DNA from: Undaria pinnatifida | Lineage: Eukaryota; Sar; Phaeophyceae; Laminariales; Alariaceae | Direction of reading: 5' to 3' | DNA length: 64,000 nucleotides | NCBI GenBank assembly: GCA_012845835.1 | Contig: JABAKD010000026.1 | Location: forward strand, 15,877,761-15,941,760 | Part shown: one piece after another, positions 32,001 to 41,200 of the stretch | How positions within the stretch are numbered: position 1 is the stretch's first letter | Layout of the letters: every line of letters begins with the position of its first letter | Translations under genes and position numbers: made by a program | The notes under the pieces: generated by a model | Database searches by the model: none | What the model saw: only the letters and a program-made list of their open reading frames with translations | What the model was told of the DNA's origin: nothing

Positions 32001-33141
32001 TGCAATCAGCATCAAAAACGTTATACTGTAGTAACATCACTAACAAGAGCCACATGTTCACTGACAAGACCCCTCCATTGTATCACGCGTCCTCATCGAA
32101 ACCCCCCTCCTCCCTCTTTCTTGTACCCGCCCACGACTTTTATATTTGGTGAAATCAGCATCAGTAGCATCAGTAGCAGTATCAAAAGGGGGATCGCTAT
32201 AGTTTTTCTTCGCTAACAAGGGCCGCGTGTTCATCAGTAGCAAGAGCCGCGTAATCACTATCAACAGCACCCCATTGTATCCTCCGTCTGTATCCGACCT
32301 AACTTAACTCACAACCGTATTCCTGTCCTACCCGCCCAACCCTCTCTCTATCATGCCCATACTCGCATCCATACCGCCACAGAGAAAGGAGACCATGTCC
32401 AACCTGGAAACTCAAGTGGAGGCCCTATCTCGAAGCCTCGCAGAATCCCGGGCCCAATACGCCTCCGTGCAAAAAGAAAACGCTTCTCTTCGCGAGCAGA
32501 ACTCGTTCTTAAGGGGCGTCATCTCCGAGAAGGAAAAGGTCGCAATCGATATGCCGCCCCTTGTTCCCACTCCGTCAAGAACAACTCGCAGCGGCTCGCG
32601 CGCAGCCGCAGCCAGTGGCGGCGTCAGCGGTGGTGGTGTGACGTTGTCGGGATTGACCGCGAGCGTAGCGTGCGCCGCCTCTGCTGCTATAGGTTGCGTT
32701 GCATTCTCTGCTATAGGGAGCGGTGGTGGTGGAGATAACGATGGCCATGAAAGCGGGCGGAGCGTTGGTATCGGTTCCGGCCCCGGCCGGACGGGGGGTG
32801 GGAGAACACTGCTATCGGTAAAGGACTACGAGGAGTTCCACCCAGAAGGGCGGTTGGGATCCGGATTCGGCGAGGCAATCAAAAACTTGCTTGATCACGA
32901 AGGGCTGCGGTGGCTTGCGGGCGCTGGCGTGGTGTTTGCGTTTTTGGTTTTGCTTGTGTTTGTTGTCGCACCGTGGGCGTACGAGACCGCCACGCGGCGT
33001 GACGGAAACAAGCGGGGCATGAGGGGTAGGTCGAGGGGTGGGGCTTTTGAGACGACGAGAGAGGAGTCCAGTGGGTTTTACCGCGGACTGCGGTGGTTGA
33101 GTAGCGGTGGTGGTGGTGGCCGCATGCTCAAGCACCTGTGA
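27956..33141 (+). CDS. Membrane-tethered bZIP transcription factor (2 exons)
   Basis: Exons 27956-29074 and 32383-33141 join in phase 0 into 625 codons. The first in-frame ATG (CCGCCATGG) is used although the frame is open upstream. The N terminus has an acidic, hydrophobic stretch (about residues 30-55, DLDGFDLDDVFNPDAALDL) like an activation domain, then a glutamine run (about 67-97) and low-complexity regions. The basic region KNREAANRSRAK spans the splice, with NxxAAxxSR intact, followed by a leucine-zipper-like coiled coil (about 380-418). A hydrophobic segment at about 459-485 and a strong transmembrane helix at about 550-572 (GVVFAFLVLLVFVVAPW) follow, then a short basic tail. bZIP then membrane anchor is the layout of ATF6, CREB3 and plant bZIP17/28, which are released by proteolysis in stress. 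That role is inference. Confidence 0.9.
29075..32382 (+). other. Intron of the bZIP gene (3.3 kb)
   Basis: No exon is seen. It holds a TAG/TTG trinucleotide stretch (29365-29405), dispersed family A copy 4 (30780-30975, minus), a cluster of TACCAGGTA words (31390-31975), and two ~180-bp degenerate copies of the acceptor-proximal region (about 32030-32150 and 32215-32345), sharing CCATTGTATC and TACCCGCCCA blocks. Confidence 0.65.
30780..30975 (-). repeat. Dispersed repeat family A, copy 4
   Basis: Its reverse complement matches the copy at 17140: AGTGCGGTGAGAATC, CACGACCTC, GATAGTGCGGGGTCCC, TTTAGTGCGG and TCTGGCAAGGCATCGCAC in order. Confidence 0.7.
32383..33141 (+). CDS. bZIP exon 2: zipper, transmembrane helix, tail
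   Basis: Acceptor CCGCCACAG; it starts with RKETMSNLETQVEALSRSLA directly after the basic region, in frame, and has 252 codons to TGA at 33139-33141. Zipper, a moderately hydrophobic Ala-rich stretch, a Gly-rich linker and the transmembrane helix follow in that order. Confidence 0.9.
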   Translation, partial: RKETMSNLETQVEALSRSLAESRAQYASVQKENASLREQNSFLRGVISEKEKVAIDMPPLVPTPSRTTRSGSRAAAASGGVSGGGVTLSGLTASVACAASAAIGCVAFSAIGSGGGGDNDGHESGRSVGIGSGPGRTGGGRTLLSVKDYEEFHPEGRLGSGFGEAIKNLLDHEGLRWLAGAGVVFAFLVLLVFVVAPWAYETATRRDGNKRGMRGRSRGGAFETTREESSGFYRGLRWLSSGGGGGRMLKHL

Positions 33142-33739
33142 GAAATTTACGAGGGTGCGTTTGGTAGGGTATAAGTAAACAACTCTGGATGTACGCGGGT
33201 GCCTACCTGAGTAGGGGTACCTGGTATCTACTCGGGTAGATATACCCGGGTGTCTGTATACCCGGGTCTGACCAGTATTACCAGTTTTAATACACCGGGT
33301 ACCCCAGAGTATGGACGCTGCTATTAGTAAATGCATCCTTAAAAACCCTTTTAGAACTGCAACAATCGTTCCATACCAACTTCAATTGTATCCCCCAACA
33401 ACGTGGATGCTATTGTAAAAGGGGTTACATGATTTCATTACGTAGTTGGCCGTTTGCAATTACCGACCCGCCCCCCTTCTGCGATTGGGTCGTATTAACC
33501 CGCTTTACAGTGTATCATGTGCAAGATGTGTGGAATGACTATTGGAGTAAAGGGTTGAGGCCGCCTGCTGTATATATAATACAATATATGTTCATTTTTG
33601 GGTGCTGGAAGCCGACTGATTTCAGGTGCGAGTCGTAGCCGTGTTGTTGCTTGAAGGGGAAAGCTGTGCCGCATCGCCTGTAATGCATTCAGGTCGTGGT
33701 GGTAGGAGTGTTGGCCTGCAGATTAAAGCGGTCGTGGTT

Positions 33740-33930
33740 TTCCAGCGGAGGGCTCCCTAAAAGGCGCGGGTTGGAAAGTGCCACTGCTCTCTATAGTGCC
33801 GGTGGAATCGCGTGGCATGACTGGAAACACTCCTGTTAATAGTGGTAACCCTAGTCCCAATAGTGCTGGACCATGGTGCCCTGAGTAGTGCCCGTGTATT
33901 GGGCTGACGTAGACCGGCATTATTGGGAGC
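33740..33930 (-). mobile_element. MITE-like element family B, copy 1
   Basis: Its reverse complement reads GCTCCCAATAATGCCGGT, CAGGGCACC, CATGCCACGCGATT and CACCGGCACTATAGAGAGCAG in the same order as the copies at 50290 and 57205. The end near 33740 is decayed, so terminal inverted repeats are incomplete. Confidence 0.65.
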
Positions 33931-34721
33931 TAGCTCCCCACTGATAGGTACATGAGCCTCTTCTCTTCTTGGAGGGGGTGCGTGTTTTGCTCATGATTTG
34001 CGACAGGTTGTTATCTTATGCGAGAGCGCGCTTGTTTGCTGATGATTTCGATTAGCGGGGGTGGGGGGGTTCTCATTTGGTGGGGGGGGTTCTCATTTGT
34101 TGCTTGCCTTACTCATCTGACCATTGACCACGCGTCCCTTTCGAGACGGAATACGGGGAGGGGGGTGGGGGCTGGTTCGTGTGTCAATATTGCATGTGCC
34201 TGCCTGATGTACCAATATTTTATAGTTGGGTCCTGTTTTGTGGACTCCTTGTGAGGTTCTGAAGGGAATCAGCCCCTTCAGCGCAATTTAAAAGATGCAC
34301 CCCTTTGGGACATCAGAGGCAAAACTTGTCCATTTTTTTCATTACGATTGCAAATCTTGTCCATTTTTTATTAAGGTTACAGCGTCGGTCAGCTACACAA
34401 CGCAACCCCGGCTGCTGGGTTAGGACATGCGAAAGAGAGATGTGCCACACGCGCCCAGCAGTATGCTGATACTCGGGTTTTGTGATTGCTACACGCGCCA
34501 CCCCTATAGACTGTTCATGCAAAAGGGGCAGTGAAACAATCGGTCAGCTTTCTGCTTGTTTGACCAAACGAATGATGACCGCTTTACGGTTGCCGGTTGG
34601 CTCTGACCTCGTCGAGAGGGTATGTATCTCTTTTCGTATAACGAGATTTTAATTTGAGGACAATATTGGCGGTGTTTAGGTACCCAAGAATGTAATCGGA
34701 CGGACACCCTCTTCACTTCAC

Positions 34722-34796
34722 CCTTGACTTTGCTCTTGACTTTGCTCTTGACTTTGCCCTTGACTTTGCCCTTGACTGTGCCCTTGACCTTGATGA
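34722..34796. repeat. Minisatellite CTTGACTTTGCC (12 bp)
   Basis: Six imperfect units of CCTTGACTTTGC occur in a row. Confidence 0.92.
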
Positions 34797-36459
34797 AGAC
34801 CTCGGTAGGGGGGGGCAAAAACTCTTTCTTCGAAATATGCCTTTATCAAATACGCGCTGGCGGTTACCATGCTGGTGCAGCGCAGCAAACAATTCCACGG
34901 CGGCGGCGGTGATTGTCGCCCAACCGAACAGCCCGAAACTTGCGAACAAGCAGGGCAGTCACGTGCGATGGGTCATCCCTCTATAGTGCGGTAGGGGATT
35001 GACTGCACCTCTTGGGGTACCAGGTATGACTATTCGTATCACGCTATTTTTATGTAGTTTGTCCTCAATAACGCTGGTGCAGTTGTGAAGGGGTTAGCTG
35101 TCTACACAAAAAAGTTAGTCTGAGGTCGGTAGGTGCTTACTACTTGAGACGAAAAACCCCGTTCACCACTGACCGGGTTTGTAAGTTTTAATAGTTACCA
35201 GGTACTGTTCGCGCATTCGACGCCTTCTACGATAGAGGTAGTTAAGAGTATCTACAGCAGTATCAACACCAGTATTCACAGTATCAACAGTATCAACAGT
35301 AGTATCAACTGTATTAATAGCACCGTTTGCCTGAAATGTTTTGTGAACGGCTGTGCTCCTTGACCTCCAATGGTCGGAAAAATCGACAATCGACAATGGA
35401 CAGTGTCATGATATGCAAAATGAGCATTGTTTAACATTGTTTTGTTTATACCTAGGCCATTAGGCCATGCGATCGTTTGTTCGTCGGGTTGAACTTTGAG
35501 ATCACTCGATGTCATATCACTTTTTCTTTGGGTTGAGATATATAGTCTATTGTATGTTGTATATAGAAGTCAAGCCAAGGGCCTCACAAAAAATATGCTG
35601 GTACTAGAGTACTGTACTGTACTGTACTGCATGATGCATGTGTCATTTCGAGGTTCAAGTTTGGTGATGTTAGACGTTCTCCCGTTGCAGCGATGGGGTG
35701 GTTGCTATTTCATGTTTTGCGTCACGATTAATTCGTCTTGCCGTCGTTACGTGCCAACCACCTGGTCCATTACCGCGGTGTAACCAGTTCGGTCATTGCC
35801 GTTTGTTCCTTGTCCTGCATGCCATCCCATGCCATACCAGGCGCCTATTGTACCCACATTACTACTGTCTACCGTGCGAGAGAGCGAGCTAGAAACAAAC
35901 GACCGGAATCGCTGCCGTCCCAGCCAGGCAGTGTTGGACTACAGAAACACTGCAGCGTATCGCAACGCTGCTTTCGTACTGCAAGTACGCTAATTTCATG
36001 TGTTGTATCCATCCGCAGAAAAAACAGCATCACGCCCGCAATGTAGGTAGGAGCAGTGAAGCATACCACCTTTTCGAGAAACTTGTTGATTGGTGAAGTA
36101 CTGATATGTTGATATGTCCCTGATATGTTGATATGTCCATGTTTCATTTTGGTGAACATGCGCAGGCACACAAATTTGCACTTGCCACACCCTCAGCCCA
36201 CTCACAATAGCATATTATTAATAGTGTAGTAATGTTGCACAAATACAATCAGACTTCCGCAGGAGCCGCCGGGGGTCGTGAGCGCAAGGCGCGAACCGTC
36301 ATTCCTCGTGTCAGTCGAAGCAACCCGAGGATCGGCCACACAGCCAGCAAACAATTTACAGAATTCATCGAATGATTGGTAAGGTGTACGGTACTCTCCG
36401 TACGAGACCCCTCGCGGCGCGCGTGCTTCGTGTCATGGTCCAAAAGCAGCGTGAATAGC

Positions 36460-36660
36460 ACCTACAGCCGTGGTCCGTTGTTAGCGCGGTAACCCTGACC
36501 CTGAAGCACTACTCCAGTTTAGCGCGGTAAAAACCGCTTGTCGCAACCTTGCCCTACAGAGTACCAGGCTATTAGTACTATCCCGGGTTAGCTCAGGGTT
36601 CCACTCTAGCGCGGGTATTGCCATCCGCCAAGGCACCGCACTCATGAGGGACCAAGACTA
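36460..36660 (+). repeat. Dispersed repeat family A, copy 5
   Basis: Contains GTTAGCGCGGTAACC, TTTAGCGCGGTAAAAACCGC, CCTTGCCCTACAGAGTACC, ACTCTAGCGCGGGTATTGCC and ATGAGGGACCA, the most complete version in the window. Confidence 0.7.
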
Positions 36661-36774
36661 GTCTAACACTCAACCGCGCACACGCTTCCCTTCTGCAATA
36701 GATTAGGCAGTTAACCGAATCCAATCCCGACCACACCCGCACCCCCAATTCAACCAACACCCATGGTTCGGCGC

Positions 36775-36965
36775 TAGTGCAGTAGTGGTACCCTCTACTA
36801 GTACTGCGGGGTCCTTTGTACAGTGCTGTCAAAACCGCTTGTCAAGACCTTGTCCTACAGAGTACCGCCGCGTCAACATTGTACAGGATAGCTCGGGTTT
36901 CCACATAAGTGCGGGAAGTGTATTTTGGCAAGGCACTGCCCTAATCAGGGACCACGACCGTACTG
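36775..36965 (+). repeat. Dispersed repeat family A, copy 6
   Basis: Shares AAAACCGCTTGTCAAGACCT, CCTACAGAGTACCG, AGTGCGGGAAGTG and CAGGGACCACGACC with copy 5, 120 bp to its left. Confidence 0.65.
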
Positions 36966-37599
36966 CTGTCCGCCAAAACTTCCTCGTGAAGCCAACAGCC
37001 TCCCATACGCCTATTTTCCCCAAAACCTTGCTCAGAACGGGAGCAGACGAGCTCTGCCCCGTCTCAGCGCACCGACTCACAAATTCACGAGAAATATAGA
37101 ACACGCGCGGCCGACGCATTACTTAGCTTGGAAAGTTGAGTATCGACCGCTCAATCGGTCGAAGTTACAGCTCACGTACCAGGTACCTGGTGTGATGTTT
37201 GAAACAATAAAAGAAAACCATGTCCGTGGATCTAAGATTCACCCCCTCCCCCCCCTTCCTCCCCCTCCGCCCTTCCCAACACCAACACGTACAGATCCTT
37301 TCCGTGGGTCTAAGCTTCACCCCCCCCCTTCCCGCCCCAAACTCATTGACGTACACAATATTTCCGTGGGTCTAAGCGCTATCCCCCCCCCCCCCCCTCT
37401 TCACGACCTTCGCCGTGACCTTTTCGAACATCGCATCACCCATAATTCCCCAAGCAACATAAACAGCGTCGCCATGTATGACACTACGCAGCAGCCCTCT
37501 TCGAAGCAATGCATCGAAGCACTGTAGGGAAGAGGGGTCCGACTGCATCCATTCGTCTGTATATGATGAGCCTGAGGGGGCATGGTAGCTGGAAAGAGA

Positions 37600-38160
37600 C
37601 CCGACTCTTTCTTTCGCCTGTACCCCAACGTTTGTTCCAAGCCATGGCGGGAGCTCCAGGCCACCGATGGAGAGGGGCTGAAAGGAGGGAGACCTGATCG
37701 CGTATTTCGGCTGAATCCCAAAACTTGTCCTATGCGCAATGCTTGTCCTAAGCGGAGGGAGGCGTGGCAGAACTGATGTCCGACCCCGTCCTTGTTCCTG
37801 TGTTCCTGTCTCCCGACAGTTGTTCCAAGCGACGGATGGAGAGGCCAGAACGAGAACCGGTCCCGTTCATCCACGTGTAGTCCAACCATTTTATTTTCCA
37901 ACCGTTGCAGGGAGAAGGACAGCAGGCCACGTGCTCTGGCAGTTACCCCGACCTTTCTCCCAACAAACGGAGGGAGGGGCTGAAACTAGCCCCCACCCCC
38001 GTCCTTTCGCGTGCATCTCGCTGCTTGTTCCAAGCGCTTTCGATGGAATAGCTCGAAATAATCCCAATCCTGTTCCCTGTCCATTCACGCGTATCCCAAC
38101 ACTTCTTCCAGCGCGTTTTTCCTAGCGTTGGAAAGGAGTAGCTGAAGAAAAAAAGAAAGA
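37600..38160. repeat. Degenerate ~100-130-bp tandem repeats
   Basis: Landmarks TTGTTCCAAGC plus GATGGA.AGGC recur near 37633, 37818, 37955, 38025 and 38100, each after a CCC.T.C stretch. The array lies just beyond the 3' end of the minus-strand gene. Confidence 0.55.
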
Positions 38161-38175
38161 AAGCTGAAGACAACG

Positions 38176-38282
38176 TCACCGCAACCCGGGCGCGTACTTG
38201 GTAACCTCCACCTGGCCGCTGGCCGTGAAAGATGTCCCTCCGCTCACCAAGGCGACCAGATCTTTGGTCTTGAACTTTGCGC
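38176..38282 (-). CDS. NOSIP: NOSIP-like terminal exon h
   Basis: Acceptor TTTTTTTTGCAG; two bases complete Gly, then AKFKTKDLVALVSGGTSFTA SGQVEV and TKYAPGLR to TGA at 38176-38178. GGTSF matches the family's GGTGF C terminus. Confidence 0.92.
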
Positions 38283-41200
38283 CTGCAAAAAAAAGCGATG
38301 CAAAACGTACCAACATTAACACATCGACAAAATTGCTCAGAACCGAAAAAAAAACACAAGCCCTAAAGGTAAAGGTTTACGGCACGGGCGGGGAGAAGGG
38401 GGGGTATCAAAATCATCAGTGTAAGCAAATGCAAGGTTGTAATTTAACCGCCCAAATACAGTGGCTACCGTGGTGGTCTCCCGGTCGTCGCGGTAAATGC
38501 CAGCCAACAACACCGGCATTAAACTACAGCAGACACCCGCGCTATGAGTATACTACCGATACGTTACACTACACTAGTATTGCGGGAATCAGTTGTGCCA
38601 AGCACTTTCACCCGCACTATACCGGAAATATTCCTATTCAACCGCCACTATAAGGGGGCTAGCCTAACTCGAAGCCTAACTCTTAGCCTAACTCTTAGCC
38701 CAACTCCATTTTACTCTACTTGACTCTACTTGACTCCACTTGACTCCACTTTAGTCTACTCTGCTTTACTCTACTTTAGAAATGCATGCAGCCGAGTTGT
38801 ACAACCAAGGTTCGTGTATACCGCCACACATCGGACCCGAGTTGAGCAACCAAGGTTGTGTATACTGCCACACATTGGACCCGTGTTGTACAACCAAGGT
38901 TTTGTGCATACTGCCACACATCGGACATAGCTGGGCCTTTCACGGCAGACAGATATATCCCTGGTCTGTCGTATACGATCTGCATGGTCTAGATCACATT
39001 GCCGGATGGGACACAGGTCCCTGGTCTGTCGTATACGATCTGCATGATCTAAATCATATTGCTGGATGGGAGGCAGATCCGCAGTCTGTCGCACACGATC
39101 TGCATAGTCTACAGTGCCTGTCACTGTAATTAGCTTTTGGGGGGGGGGGTTGGAGAGAAATGATTTTCTCCATCAGGGAAACTCCAATTCACCAGTGACC
39201 ATTTTTATTAGGTGCCCAACGACGTAGGGCATCTTGTATTCCAAAACATTGTCTGCAAAAAAGAACGACCTGTTGAATTACGGGCAGAAAACCGTTTTTT
39301 TCCCTGTAGGAAACGAAATCGCTAATTTCCTACAGGAAAAAAAGTTAACGTCAGATTCACCGATATCGCCTCCATAATCTTCTCCCTTGGCTCTCTCCAT
39401 ATGTGCAAGGACAACAAAACGTTTTTTTTTTCTAAAACGTCAATTTTTGACCGAGGACTAGCGATTCGAAAAATTGTACCTCTCGAAATAAACTACTACC
39501 TGGTAGTTATTAATACCGTTGGTTCCGATTTGTACAATTTTTCAAATCTCTACTCCTCGGTCAAAAACTAATAGTTTCGGGGGAAAAAAACCGTTTTGTT
39601 TTCCTTGCAAATACGGAGAGAGCCAAGGGAGAAGATTACGGAGGCGATATCGGTGAATCTGACGTCAACTTTTTTTCCTATAGGAAATTAGCGATTTCGT
39701 TTCCTATCGGAAAAAACGGGTTTCTGGCCGTAATTGGATACGTCATTATTTTTAGTAGACAATCTTTAGAATAAAAGATGCCCAACGTCGTTGTGCACCA
39801 ATGAAAAAAAAAACGATGGTAAATTTGAGTTTCCCTGGTGGAGAAAATCAATTTTCCCCAACCCCCAAAAAGAGCGAATTACAGTGACAGGCACTGTAGA
39901 TCATATTTCACGATGGGACACAGATCCCTGGTCTGTTGCGTATGATCTGCATAGTCTAGATCAAGTCGCACGATGGGAGACAGATCCCTGGTCTGTCATA
40001 TACGATCTGCATGATCTAAATAATATTGCTGGATGGGAGGTGTATAACCTGCATGCCCTAGTTCATGTTCCTCGGTTGCATCCATACTACACAGATCCTG
40101 AACAATGTAACATAACCACAGCTATAATGGGATAGGTATGATCTATTGATCTATTGATCTATCTATCCAGGTATATTATTACTACCATTACAACTATAAC
40201 CACACGTTTGTGCGGAAAAACGGGTACCAGGTACTGCTGTACATACAACTCATAATCCAACATGCAGCGGTTTAAAGCAAGTCGCCGGTGACGGGGCAGG
40301 TCATGGCCGGCACGGTCAATTGCTACACCGTATCCTCCAGTAGTATATTCCCGTCTATCTTACCGTTAACAGTTCCATGTACTACGCTACATTAAACAAC
40401 GAAATTCAGGTTTAACGGAGACCAAAGTGTTCGGGATCGGTATATAGGGCGAAGCCATCGTCTAGTTAAATCCAACACTGCTGTGCTATTAATAGCGTGA
40501 GTCACAAAAATGACTCAAGCGCTTTCTTTTAGGCGACGACATGGCGATGACATGGGGATGTCATGCAGCCGTATCAAGTGTATCAAGTGCATCAAGTGCA
40601 TCAGGCGCATCAAGTGCATCAAGTGCATCAAGTGCATCGAGTGCATCAAGTGCAAAGCGTGTCACCTGTAACGGGGCAGGTCATGGTCGGTAAAGCGAAC
40701 TGCTTGACAGCATCCTCCAGTATGACGTGTCCGCTCCTGTAATATCGACAAGATCGACAAGATCGACAAGACACATGAGGTATGGAACATGGTATAAGAT
40801 GGGATGAACTGAACTAAGCAAAGCTGAACTAAACCCTAAACGAATAACCTAAACTAACCTAAGCCCTCACTAATAGTTAACCTGACGATGCGTCCACGGC
40901 TGACGTTATCCAGTGATGAGCTTTTCTCATAATAGTAAGCGTCAGCCATCATCGTGCCTCTGAACTTTTGCGTCGGAATTGCGTTGCTCACGCCTCTCAA
41001 CTTCGTACGTCATGGACCCCCGCACTTCGTTGCCCCTTCCGAGCTTTGGAATTCCGACCCGCGTGCGACAACACAAAAGCCCGGACAAAGCCACAGGCAG
41101 CCGGGTCCATACTTCATAGCGTCACGGTTTTCACCATCGTTGACTTCGTACTGGTATGACTACTAAACATTCCTACGGTATTTTGGTAACACGGAACACG

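Larger units (their letters stand above)
33142..38175. other. Intergenic between bZIP and NOSIP-like genes
   Basis: The genes converge here (plus gene on the left, minus gene on the right). No further gene was recognised. It contains the MITE-like copy at 33740, a 12-bp minisatellite (34722), short palindromic duplications (36100-36140), two family A copies (36460, 36775), a ~65-bp triplication (37205-37400) and degenerate ~120-bp repeats (37600-38160). Confidence 0.55.
38283..40665 (-). other. Intron g-h of the NOSIP-like gene
   Basis: It holds CTAACTCTTAGC and TTGACTCTAC short tandems (38660-38770), a ~50-bp triplication (38803-38935), the 60-bp satellite with the palindromic transposon inside it (38958-40045), the decayed exon copy at 40268-40345 and a 9-bp GCATCAAGT minisatellite (40570-40650). 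Confidence 0.75.

Noticed and set aside
36925..37527. 200-codon plus-strand frame
   Set aside because: It runs through poly-C tracts and a ~65-bp triplication and looks non-coding.
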